A DNA stretch of 64,000 nt from Herpetosiphonaceae bacterium. GTDB lineage: Bacteria; Chloroflexota; Chloroflexia; Chloroflexales; Kallotenuaceae. Location of the stretch: the NCBI GenBank assembly GCA_013821605.1, contig JACDGP010000008.1, positions 1 to 64,000 on the forward strand. Direction: 5' to 3'. The notes below the pieces were generated by a model that was given only the letters and a program-made list of their open reading frames with translations, was not told where the DNA came from and did not search any database. Positions 1 to 7,885 of this stretch are shown here, one piece after another (position 1 is the stretch's first letter; every line of letters begins with the position of its first letter). A program made the translations under genes and the position numbers.

Positions 1-1100
1 GTCTGTAAGCGCCCGTTGATGGTTGCCTGGAAGAGATTTGCACCTGCGCCGAAGTCAAAATCAGGGCCAGCCGGCAACGGGCAATTGGAGCGCGGTCCGG
101 AAAGGCAGGCCCAGCTCCACGCGTCGGCGGTTACCGTCTTTGCCGCCCACTTGACATCACCGGTCGTCAAGTCTAACGCCAGTATAGAGTCAAAGTAATC
201 GTTGGATGCATTGCAGGATGCTCCCCCAGCCTGCTTGATACAGGTCGACACGCTGGACGGGACACTATAGTTGTCGCCGGTCGTTATATAGAGCGCATTG
301 CGGTCAGCATCAACGACGGGACTACTGCTCCAGACTGCGGCACCACTATAGCCACCTGGTTGCCCACCATTCGGCGGGATGGTATAGCTCTGCCATATGG
401 GACGGCCCGTGGTCGCATCTAGCGCCGCAATGCTCCCGCGAAATGTACAGCAGGTGTAGCCGCCGGTGGTAGAAGCCTGTTCTTCGTCGGAGGAGACACC
501 GACGTACACGACACCGTTATACACAACTGGCGACTGGGTAATCTGCGCATACGGGTGGGTATCGAGCTGTCTGAGCCAGAGGAGGTCACCGGTTGTCGCA
601 TCGACAGCAACCACATCAGCACCCTTGAGGGTGCCAACGAAGACGGTGTTATTTGCAACCGCAGGACTCGTCCGCGAGATCGCACCGGGAACACCGGTGT
701 AGTCCGACATTGCATGAGACCAGATCAGAGCACCGCTGGTCGCGTCGAGCTTTGACAGGTTTCCGGCCCAGCCGGGAACATACACTGCACCACCAACAAC
801 GGCGGGGGTGGCCGTTACATTGCCGCCATGTGTAAATGACCACTTGGGTGCAAGGTTGCCAACCGTATGTACGCCAATGGTCCCTTCAGCAGCTTGATAG
901 CGAGTATTCGAGAGGTTTTGGCCACTAACGGACCAATCGCCCGAGGTGTCGAGCAACGCACTCTTAGACGGTCGCGTGCTACCGGCAACGAACAACACCA
1001 TGATAAGCACGGGCATGGCAACACGCCCGCTGGAAGGGATAAACCAAGGCCTACGGGTCAGACCTTTGCGTGAGCGCAGCAAGCTGGGGGAATGAATCAC
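1..1100 (-). CDS. PQQ-type beta-propeller protein, 3' end cut by window edge
   Basis: The gene runs off the left edge, so only the first 366 codons are visible. I place the start at the GTG at 1100-1098, 8 nt after a GAGGAG ribosome binding site. A hydrophobic segment near residues 20-40 looks like a signal peptide or anchor, so the protein is probably extracytoplasmic. It then shows repeated propeller blades ending in ALDATTGRPIW, ALDLTTGDVKW and similar strings. A vicinal Cys-Cys (TCCTFRGS), TGDNYSVP, NDYFDS and GPDFDFGAG are features of the polyvinyl-alcohol-dehydrogenase / quinoprotein alcohol dehydrogenase group. An oxidoreductase role with PQQ is therefore likely, but the C-terminal part (including any cytochrome c domain) is not visible. 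It is divergent from the VIT1 gene. Confidence 0.8.
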   Translation of the reverse strand, partial: MIHSPSLLRSRKGLTRRPWFIPSSGRVAMPVLIMVLFVAGSTRPSKSALLDTSGDWSVSGQNLSNTRYQAAEGTIGVHTVGNLAPKWSFTHGGNVTATPAVVGGAVYVPGWAGNLSKLDATSGALIWSHAMSDYTGVPGAISRTSPAVANNTVFVGTLKGADVVAVDATTGDLLWLRQLDTHPYAQITQSPVVYNGVVYVGVSSDEEQASTTGGYTCCTFRGSIAALDATTGRPIWQSYTIPPNGGQPGGYSGAAVWSSSPVVDADRNALYITTGDNYSVPSSVSTCIKQAGGASCNASNDYFDSILALDLTTGDVKWAAKTVTADAWSWACLSGPRSNCPLPAGPDFDFGAGANLFQATINGRLQ

Positions 1101-1177
1101 GGGGATCTCCTCGAACTATTGGATTGTTGAAGGACTATTCGGATACAGGCTGGCGCATCCAACTTGGACTCTACGTA

Positions 1178-1202
1178 ACCTCTACCATATTAGTGTAGAG
1201 GT
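1178..1202. promoter_or_regulatory. 8-bp dyad in divergent promoter region
   Basis: Perfect inverted repeat ACCTCTAC, 9-nt spacer, GTAGAGGT, in the 183-bp region between the divergent propeller gene and the VIT1 gene. No T-run follows it, so an operator is more likely than a terminator. The regulator is unknown. Confidence 0.35.
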
Positions 1203-1283
1203 CCTGCCTTACTGGCCTACTTACTGCCTGGAGCAGAAAAGGCTGGTATGATGCCGAAAACTGGGAGGAGGAGTGTACCAACG

Positions 1284-1979
1284 ATGCCTGCAACACCACA
1301 TATCGAACATCATTTCACGGCGACCGAGACCGTGCGTGACATTGTGATTGGGATGTCGGATGGTTTAACAGTGCCGTTCGCCTTGGCTGCCGGGCTTTCC
1401 GGGGCCATTGCGTCATCAGGCATCGTTGTAACGGCGGGATTAGCCGAAATAGCCGCTGGTTCGATTGCGATGGGGTTGGGTGGCTACCTGGCTGCGCGCA
1501 CCGATGCTGAGCATTACGGGTCGGAGATGGAGCGCGAGCGAGAGGAGGTGCGCACTGTACCAGATCGAGAAGCCGAGGAAGTCTCAGAGGTCTTTCGTGG
1601 CTATGGTCTAAGTGATGCGCAGACGGCACCGATTGTCGATGCCATGCGTCGTGATCCGGGCAAATGGGTAGACTTTATGATGCGCTTTGAGTTAGGCCTT
1701 GAGAAACCGGAACCAAGCCGCGCACGCACCAGCGCCATGACCATTGCGGGATCATACATTGTGGGCGGCTTGATTCCCTTAGCCCCCTACATGCTGCTGT
1801 CCCAGGCCCGCACGGCCTTGTATGTGTCGGTGGTCATGACGCTCATCGCACTCTTTATTTTCGGCTACGTGAAAGGGCACTTTACCGGCATCACTCCAGT
1901 CCGTGGGGCGCTGCAAACCATAACCGTGGGCGGGCTGGCTGCAGCAATTGCTTTTGCCATCGCCCGCCTGATTAGCTAA
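1284..1979 (+). CDS. VIT1/CCC1 family iron/manganese transporter
   Basis: The 231-residue product is a membrane protein of the VIT1/CCC1 family, which moves Fe2+ or Mn2+ across membranes. Visible features are the N-terminal DIVIGMSDGLTVPFALAAG segment, a second helix ending SIAMGLGGYLAA, an acidic cytoplasmic insert rich in Glu (about residues 70-95, the metal-binding region in plant VIT1), and three more hydrophobic segments to the C terminus. The ATG at 1284 is chosen over an upstream in-frame ATG at 1248 because GGAGGAG lies 10 nt before it. The gene stands alone, divergent from the beta-propeller gene with a dyad between them. Fe versus Mn cannot be decided from sequence. Confidence 0.85.
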   Translation: MPATPHIEHHFTATETVRDIVIGMSDGLTVPFALAAGLSGAIASSGIVVTAGLAEIAAGSIAMGLGGYLAARTDAEHYGSEMEREREEVRTVPDREAEEVSEVFRGYGLSDAQTAPIVDAMRRDPGKWVDFMMRFELGLEKPEPSRARTSAMTIAGSYIVGGLIPLAPYMLLSQARTALYVSVVMTLIALFIFGYVKGHFTGITPVRGALQTITVGGLAAAIAFAIARLIS

Positions 1980-2020
1980 CTGTCATTCCCACTACCACTT
2001 GGGCGGATCTGATGCCGCCG

Positions 2021-2764
2021 CTACTTCTTGCCGCTGGCAGCACCGCTGGTTTCTAAAGGTGGGCGGTTGCCAAAAATACGCTGCGCTCCGGGCCTGGGAG
2101 CCGCCCATCGCGCGGCATTCGCGATGACCCGCTGAACATCCGGGTGGTGATACGTGGGCAGCGTCTCGTGGCCGGGGCGGAAGTAGAAGATTTTCCCCGC
2201 GCCACGCGTATAACAGCAGCCACTACGGAAGACCTCGCCACCGGTAAACCAGCTGACGAACACCAAGGTCTCAGGTGCCGGGATATCGAAGTGTTCGCCA
2301 TACATTTCTTCTTCATCAAGTTGAATATACTCACCAAGGCCCTCGGCAATGGGATGCCCGGGGGCGACGACCCACAAGCGCTCGCGATCACCACCCTCAC
2401 GCCATTTTAGGTCACAGCTTGTGCCCATCAGACGCTTGAAGATTTTAGAAAAATGACCCGAATGTAGAACGACTAAGCCCATCCCTGCCAAGACCCGAGC
2501 GTAGACTCGGGCAACAATTTCGTCGCTGACGGCGTTATGGGCCATATGTCCCCACCATACTAATACATCGGTGGCATCGAGCACATCCTGCGGCAGGCCA
2601 TGCTCCGGCTCGTCAAGCGTTGCCGTCCGTACGGTCAGGCCGGCACCTTGGAGCCCCTTTGCTATCGTCGCATGGATACCGTCGGGATACACCGAGCGGA
2701 CCTTTTCGTCACTCAGTTCATGGCGGTATTCATTCCAAACCGTTACGCGTACATCCGTTGTCAT
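2021..2764 (-). CDS. ThuA-like domain protein
   Basis: The 247-residue protein has the ThuA (trehalose utilization) fold signature: an N-terminal strand [12 protein letters not shown], then [24 protein letters not shown], and a late HPEVQRV-like segment ([16 protein letters not shown]). ThuA proteins are class I glutamine-amidotransferase-like and take part in oxidation of sugars to keto-sugars. The gene lies 24 bp downstream of a Gfo/Idh/MocA dehydrogenase on the same strand, the usual partnership in carbohydrate catabolism. The exact substrate is not evident. The C-terminal 20 residues are low complexity. Confidence 0.85.
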   Translation of the reverse strand: MTTDVRVTVWNEYRHELSDEKVRSVYPDGIHATIAKGLQGAGLTVRTATLDEPEHGLPQDVLDATDVLVWWGHMAHNAVSDEIVARVYARVLAGMGLVVLHSGHFSKIFKRLMGTSCDLKWREGGDRERLWVVAPGHPIAEGLGEYIQLDEEEMYGEHFDIPAPETLVFVSWFTGGEVFRSGCCYTRGAGKIFYFRPGHETLPTYHHPDVQRVIANAARWAAPRPGAQRIFGNRPPLETSGAASGKK

Positions 2765-2788
2765 GTTTCGCTCCTTGATCTGTTTTCC

Positions 2789-3886
2789 TTAAGATGATGC
2801 TGTCCCGCTGAGCAGCACCTCACGTCCTTGCTGCGCCGATTGGTAACAAGCATCAATGATGCGGGCGCGTTGCAACCCTTCGGTTCCAATATGGGCGGAC
2901 CAATTGCCGGATTGAATCGTTTGGACGAAATCGCGCACGACGGCTAGGTGACCGTCGACCTTCCGCACCTCCGGTCGAATCTCGGCCGGTACGTCTGCGA
3001 CATCGGTGTAGATGCGTAGGGTATCTTCCCAGCTATAGTTCTTGACCTTGATCTCGCCACCGCCTTCGGTCCCGTAGAGTGTTACGCCATAATCATCGGC
3101 GGCACTGCCATGTGTCGCCCAGCTCGCTTCCAGTAACAGCGTGCCGCCGTCTGCCAGTCGTATAAAGGCCGTCGCTAGATCCTCGACCTCGTAGTTGCTG
3201 CCAACCTGTTGCTTACCCGCGTTATCTGCCCCACGCCCACGGGGGCCAAGTTCAGCATAGGTGGCCGCGCTGACTGCCAGCGCAGTTGGTTCACCCAATA
3301 AATAGAGTGCCATGTCGAGCATATGGACGCCAAGATCGATCAGCGGCCCTCCACCCGCCAGTTCTTTGTTCGTGAACCAGCTTCCCAGGCTCGGGATGCC
3401 ACGGCGCCGCATCCAGCTGGCCTTGGTATGGTAGATGCGCCCGAGGCTCCCCTGGTCCACATAACGCTTCAACACTTCGACATCGCCTCGCCGCCGGTGA
3501 TTGAAAACCGTTTGTAAGACCCGCTTTGCTTGGACTGCTGCCTGGACGATCTGCTCGGCTTCGGGACCGGTACGGGCCAGCGGCTTTTCGCACAAAACGT
3601 GCTTGCCAGCGTTAAGAGCGGCAAGCGAGATCGGGGCATGGAGCGCATTGGGCACGGCAATACTGACGGCATCAATATCATCATGCGCCAGCAACTCGGC
3701 ATAGTCGCGATGGAGATAGGGAATATTGTAATCCTCGCCTAGCTGCACTCGCCGGTCATCTTCGATGCCGGCCAGCCCCATGATCTGCACATCGGGCATT
3801 TTTGCGTAGGCCTTCAAGTGGGCCAGCCCGACCCCTAGCCCGATGACTCCCACGCGTAATGGTTGGTTGGATGGTGCCGTCGTCAT
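2789..3886 (-). CDS. Gfo/Idh/MocA family NAD(P)-dependent oxidoreductase
   Basis: Product of 365 residues. The N-terminal Rossmann domain starts VGVIGLGVGLAHLKAYA, and the diagnostic EKP motif appears in HVLCEKPLARTG. The C-terminal half has GGGPLIDLGVHMLDMALYLLG, with the catalytic-region Asp and His of this family. Such enzymes oxidise or reduce sugars, inositols or their derivatives with NAD(P). The ATG at 3886 is preferred because AAGG precedes it; an in-frame GTG at 3922 lacks a good ribosome binding site. It forms an operon with the downstream ThuA gene, which supports sugar oxidation. Confidence 0.9.
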   Translation of the reverse strand: MTTAPSNQPLRVGVIGLGVGLAHLKAYAKMPDVQIMGLAGIEDDRRVQLGEDYNIPYLHRDYAELLAHDDIDAVSIAVPNALHAPISLAALNAGKHVLCEKPLARTGPEAEQIVQAAVQAKRVLQTVFNHRRRGDVEVLKRYVDQGSLGRIYHTKASWMRRRGIPSLGSWFTNKELAGGGPLIDLGVHMLDMALYLLGEPTALAVSAATYAELGPRGRGADNAGKQQVGSNYEVEDLATAFIRLADGGTLLLEASWATHGSAADDYGVTLYGTEGGGEIKVKNYSWEDTLRIYTDVADVPAEIRPEVRKVDGHLAVVRDFVQTIQSGNWSAHIGTEGLQRARIIDACYQSAQQGREVLLSGTASS

Positions 3887-3981
3887 GTGTTCTACCTTAT
3901 CATACGGACTGCTATGTTGCACACGACCATCGCCGCATACTCCAGGATAAAGATAGGTGATGTGCTGCTTCCTTGCAACTT

Positions 3982-4000
3982 ACCGTACAATAGGTACGGT
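3982..4000. promoter_or_regulatory. dyad over a -10-like hexamer
   Basis: Inverted repeat ACCGTAC, 5-nt spacer, GTACGGT, 15 nt before the start of the PRC/MgtE-N gene. The left arm and spacer contain TACAAT (3986-3991), which resembles a -10 element, but no good -35 lies at 17 bp. It may be an operator or a small 5' UTR hairpin. Confidence 0.3.
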
Positions 4001-4014
4001 TCTGGAGGTAGGGG

Positions 4015-5250
4015 ATGCTATTCCTGGCACAATTGCTTGACCGTCCCGTGCAAGGCAAAACGGGCGAGGCGATCGGTAAGCTTGATGACTTGATCGTGTA
4101 CATTGAGGGTGAGACATATCCGGTCGTCACAGGCCTCGTCGTGCGGGATCGCCGCCGGCGCGTTTTTGTGCCGGCCAGCCATTTAGCATCCTTATCCGGC
4201 GTACTGCGTCTCAATTCGTCGATTGTGGATATGACTCCTTTTCGCCGCCGCAACGATGAGGTGTTGCTCAGCAAAGACGTGTTAGACCATCAAATAATTG
4301 ACATAACGGGGCGTAGGATCGTGCGGGTTAACGACGTCCAGCTTGCGCTGATCGGCACGCGCTACCATGTAGTTGGCGTTGACGTGAGCCCACAAGCCCT
4401 GCTACGCCGGCTTGGTCCGCAGCGTTTCGCGGACCGTGTGATGGGCCGGCAAATCATCGAATGGTCCGAGGTTCAGTACCTAGCGAGTGCAGCGCCAGTA
4501 CAGTTGAAAGTCTCGTACGACCGCCTGAGTGAGCTTAATCCGGTCGATCTGGCGCGCATCGTGGACGGTCTCTCCTTCCGTGAAAGTGCGGAAATCGTCG
4601 CTGCCCTGGACGACGAAACGGCCGCTGAGACTCTAGAGGAGGTGAGCGACGCGCGTGTGGCTGACTTGCTCGAAGGGATGGCCCAGGAGCGAGCGGCGGA
4701 TATTTTGGAAGAAATGGAGCCAGGTGCGGCCGCTGATGCGCTGGAAGATTTGGATGATACGGTTGCAGCGCAGCTCTTGGACAAGATGGAGCCAGAGGAA
4801 GCGGCCGATGTGCAAGCACTCTTGGCGTATGACGAAGATAGCGTTGGCCGGATTATGACCCCCGATTTTGTGCAGGTGCCGGATGGCACAACGGTTGGCG
4901 AGGCAGTTCGCCTGGTCCAATCACTGGCTGAAGTACCAGACCCGTTGCTATCCCTGTATGTCACGGCAACCGATGATCCACAAACCCTGCTGGGGAGTGT
5001 GCGCCTGCGTAGCTTAATCCTTGCCAGCGCCGCAACGCCGATTGCTGAGGTTATGGACCCCGACGTCCCGACGGTGCACCCTGATGATCGGGCAGTGAGT
5101 GCAGCGCGCGTGTTAGCAGAGTATAATTTGCTCGCCGTACCGGTCCTGGACGATGCGGATCACTTAATCGGCATCGTCACTGTGGACGATGCGCTGGCCG
5201 TACTTTTGCCCGATATTTGGCAGCGACGCGGTAGCCGCTCCTTCGGTTAA
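4015..5250 (+). CDS. Soluble PRC-barrel / MgtE-N / CBS protein
   Basis: The 411-residue product has no membrane segment. Residues 1-75 and 80-160 look like two PRC-barrel domains. Residues 165-280 hold an MgtE N-terminal superhelical domain with repeats such as LEEVSDARVADLLEGM and ILEEMEPGAAADALEDL. Residues 285-405 form a CBS pair (GRIMTPDFVQVP, EVMDPDVPTVHPDD). In MgtE, the N and CBS domains sense cytosolic Mg2+ and gate the pore. Here the MgtE channel domain is absent and an Nramp-like transporter follows 23 bp downstream, so I infer a separate sensor subunit for that transporter. A GGAGG site precedes the start. Confidence 0.85.
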   Translation: MLFLAQLLDRPVQGKTGEAIGKLDDLIVYIEGETYPVVTGLVVRDRRRRVFVPASHLASLSGVLRLNSSIVDMTPFRRRNDEVLLSKDVLDHQIIDITGRRIVRVNDVQLALIGTRYHVVGVDVSPQALLRRLGPQRFADRVMGRQIIEWSEVQYLASAAPVQLKVSYDRLSELNPVDLARIVDGLSFRESAEIVAALDDETAAETLEEVSDARVADLLEGMAQERAADILEEMEPGAAADALEDLDDTVAAQLLDKMEPEEAADVQALLAYDEDSVGRIMTPDFVQVPDGTTVGEAVRLVQSLAEVPDPLLSLYVTATDDPQTLLGSVRLRSLILASAATPIAEVMDPDVPTVHPDDRAVSAARVLAEYNLLAVPVLDDADHLIGIVTVDDALAVLLPDIWQRRGSRSFG

Positions 5251-5273
5251 GCGATGTAAAGCGAGGCGTAAGC

Positions 5274-6596
5274 ATGGCAATCAAGGATGAATCGACCGGG
5301 GCACCGGCCGTTGCTGTTGCCCCCCGCCTGCTTCCTCAGAAAAGGCGGGGGCTCGGGCGTCGGCTCTGGCCCTATCTGCTGGCACTTGGACCGGGGATCA
5401 TTGCAGCCAATGCCGGCAATGATGCTGGCGGCATTGCTACCTATGCCTCTGCCGGCGCCAGCTATGGCTACCTGTTCCTGTGGGTTATGGTCGTGATCAC
5501 GGTGTGTCTGATCGTCGTGCAGGAGCTCTGCGCCCGCCTGGGTGCCATAACAGGCAAAGGCTTCTCTGACCTGGTCCGCGAGAACTTCTCACTGCGCATG
5601 ACTGCCTTCATTCTGATGTCGGTGGTGATCGCCAATCTTGGCTTGATCGTGTCGGAATTCCTGGGTATAGCGGCCGCTGCCGAACTCTTCGGCATCAGTC
5701 GCTTCCTGGCAGTACCGGTGGCCGCAATCCTTGTCTGGCTCTTGATTACCCGTGGTTCGTATGGTCGGGTCGAAAAGATTTTTCTGACGCTTACGCTCGT
5801 TTTCTTTGCCTACATCGGCGCAGCCTTTTTGGCACGTCCCAACTGGCATGCAGCGCTCATCGGCACGGTTATTCCTACCGTCCGCTGGACGCCCGGTTAC
5901 ATTGAACTGCTGATCGCACTGATCGGAACAACTATCACGCCCTATATGCAACTCTATATCCAATCGTCGGTGATCGAGCGTGGTGTGACTGCGGATGAGT
6001 TGCGGTATACCCGCTTTGATGTCATAGCCGGAGCGCTCTTCTCGGACCTGATCTCCGGCTTCATTATCATCGCGACCGCTGCCACGCTGTTTCCCCGCGG
6101 TATCGCCATCAAGACCGCAGCCGATGCGGCTCAAGCCCTGCAGCCGATCGCGGGCCAGTATGCTCAACTCTTATTCGGCGTCGGGCTGTTGGGTGCATCT
6201 CTGCTGGCAGCCGGTGTCTTGCCGTTGTCTACGACGTATGTGCTGAGTGAAGCTCTGGGCTTTGAGCGTGGTGTTTCACGCTCGTGGCGTGAGGCCCCGA
6301 TCTTCCTTGGGTTGTTTACGGTTTTCACGGCCTTGGGAGCCGTCGTCGCCTTGCTGCCCAACCTACCGATCATTCCGGTGCTTCTAGGAGTCCAGGTGTT
6401 AAATGGCCTGCTGCTGCCCATCGAACTGTTCGCAATTTTGCGGCTGATCAACAACCGGGAATTGATGGGGCAGTATGTCACCAAAGGGCTTTACAAAGGG
6501 TTTGCCTGGAGCATTGCTATCGTGGTTAGTCTTCTGTCCTTGACGCTGATCGGCGTTACGATCCTCGGTTGGTTTGGTGTTAACTTCGGCAGCTAG
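5274..6596 (+). CDS. Nramp/SLC11-like transporter with altered metal site
   Basis: The 440-residue polytopic protein has about 11 hydrophobic segments and matches the Nramp (SLC11) fold. The TM1 metal motif, normally DPGN, reads D50-A-G-G here. The TM6 motif, normally MPH, reads T222-P-Y. The Asp is kept, but the soft Met ligand and the Asn are lost. Loss of the Met has been described for Mg2+-selective SLC11 relatives, and the gene directly follows a protein with Mg2+-sensing MgtE-N/CBS domains, so Mg2+ transport is a reasonable inference. Transport of Mn2+ or Fe2+ like classical Nramp is less likely. It is the second gene of a three-gene operon. Confidence 0.8.
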   Translation: MAIKDESTGAPAVAVAPRLLPQKRRGLGRRLWPYLLALGPGIIAANAGNDAGGIATYASAGASYGYLFLWVMVVITVCLIVVQELCARLGAITGKGFSDLVRENFSLRMTAFILMSVVIANLGLIVSEFLGIAAAAELFGISRFLAVPVAAILVWLLITRGSYGRVEKIFLTLTLVFFAYIGAAFLARPNWHAALIGTVIPTVRWTPGYIELLIALIGTTITPYMQLYIQSSVIERGVTADELRYTRFDVIAGALFSDLISGFIIIATAATLFPRGIAIKTAADAAQALQPIAGQYAQLLFGVGLLGASLLAAGVLPLSTTYVLSEALGFERGVSRSWREAPIFLGLFTVFTALGAVVALLPNLPIIPVLLGVQVLNGLLLPIELFAILRLINNRELMGQYVTKGLYKGFAWSIAIVVSLLSLTLIGVTILGWFGVNFGS

Positions 6597-6607
6597 TGGA
6601 GTACTTT

Positions 6608-7753
6608 ATGGTTCAACCTATGCAGGTCTACGATAAACCTTCGATCAGTCGTCCTGCTACTATACGGCGAACATGGCTCGTCATCGCCGTGCTCCTTATC
6701 TTGGCCCTCATCGGTGCCTTCGGTAACGCCTGGGATTTATACTGGCATATCATGATTGGTCGTGATACGTTTTGGATTCCCCCGCATACGATGATGTATA
6801 CCTCCATTGCCTTGAGCGGCCTTATAGCAGCGGGCACGGTGCTCCGTGACACGTTGCGTGATCAGGGGGCAGTGGGCCAAGTACGGCTGCTTGGTTTCCA
6901 TGCGCCGCTCGGCTATTTTGTCCTCGGCTTTGGGGTCCTGCAGATGGTGCTGTCTGCACCGTTTGATGACTGGTGGCATCGGATGTACGGTGTTGATGTC
7001 ACGGTATGGAGTCCACCTCACCTCATCGGTTTCTCCGGTGCTACTGTCATGCTGGTAGGGCTCATCATTCTGATCTTAACTGAACAGCACTATTTTGGGG
7101 TCTACTCTGGAATGCGTTTTTGGTGTCTGGCCCTGGTGTTTGCTTTGGTCGTACGTTGGGTCACCTTTCTCAATTCCACAAGCCTCGCGCTCTCTTGGTT
7201 TCTGCGCCCGGATGGCTATGCTATCGTAGGGCCATGGGCAGGCTGGTGGGTGTTGTGGGCCAGCTTGTTTATGGCTTGGATTTTTGTGGCGAGTGCGCGC
7301 TGCATAAAGGATCGTGCTCCCTGGCACTTCCCGGTTGCAGTTTGTGTGTTGGCGCTGGTTCTGCGTGGCTTCGAGTTCCCTGTGAGCGCGGTGGGCTTCC
7401 GTCTGATCTTACCCTGGGGTACACAAACCTTACATCATCCGTTTCGCCCGCTGTTTGATTATGATCTTGGCTTATGGGTGACGACGATCGTGCTGGCGTT
7501 GCCGACCATAGTCCTAGCTCTGCTTAGCCGCTGGGAACAGCCGTGGAGCACGCGACGGTTTGGCCTAACAGGCGGTCTAAGCTGGGGTTTCTTGCTCGCC
7601 CTGCAATTTCTGTGGGCACGACCCGTATTTCATCTCGTTGCCTTTAAGGTTGATGTGCAATTGGAGGTTGTGCTTGTGGCACTGCTGACCGGTGCGGTGG
7701 GGGGTCTCATCGGTGCTTATCAGGGCGAGTGGCTGTGGCATCTTCAATCATAA
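6608..7753 (+). CDS. Unrecognised membrane protein with duplicated WH...PPH motif
   Basis: I do not recognise this family by name. The 381-residue product has about nine hydrophobic segments. Two copies of a motif occur near the first membrane helices: W46-H47-x3-G51-x-D53-x2-W56-x-P-P-H60 and W123-H124-x3-G128-x-D130-x3-W134-x-P-P-H138. The 78-residue offset suggests an internal duplication, and the His/Asp set suggests a bound metal or cofactor. The ATG at 6608 is chosen because GGAG lies 6 nt upstream; an in-frame GTG at 6596 overlaps the Nramp stop. Its place in the operon ties it to divalent metal handling. No function is assigned. Confidence 0.75.
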   Translation: MVQPMQVYDKPSISRPATIRRTWLVIAVLLILALIGAFGNAWDLYWHIMIGRDTFWIPPHTMMYTSIALSGLIAAGTVLRDTLRDQGAVGQVRLLGFHAPLGYFVLGFGVLQMVLSAPFDDWWHRMYGVDVTVWSPPHLIGFSGATVMLVGLIILILTEQHYFGVYSGMRFWCLALVFALVVRWVTFLNSTSLALSWFLRPDGYAIVGPWAGWWVLWASLFMAWIFVASARCIKDRAPWHFPVAVCVLALVLRGFEFPVSAVGFRLILPWGTQTLHHPFRPLFDYDLGLWVTTIVLALPTIVLALLSRWEQPWSTRRFGLTGGLSWGFLLALQFLWARPVFHLVAFKVDVQLEVVLVALLTGAVGGLIGAYQGEWLWHLQS

Positions 7754-7837
7754 GAGGTGGTGGTTCAACCCTTGCAATCAAGCCCATCTGATTGCGGCCG
7801 AACATTGTTGCTAGGCGTGGTACACTAAGTCGTGCAG

Positions 7838-7860
7838 CGAGGGGGCTTCTAGGCCCCTCG
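7838..7860 (+). other. GC-rich hairpin before the first kimA-like gene
   Basis: Inverted repeat CGAGGGG (7838-7844) and CCCCTCG (7854-7860) with a 9-nt loop, 25 nt before the GTG start. No T-tract follows. It could end the upstream metal operon or act in the 5' UTR of the permease gene. It is too small to be a ydaO-type c-di-AMP riboswitch. Confidence 0.35.
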
Positions 7861-7885
7861 TTGTGCTGTTTGTAGGAGAAAATGT

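Noticed and set aside
7754-7885. Possible c-di-AMP (ydaO-type) riboswitch before the first kimA-like gene
   Set aside because: The gap is only 132 bp and has one simple hairpin. The multi-helix ydaO consensus is not visible.
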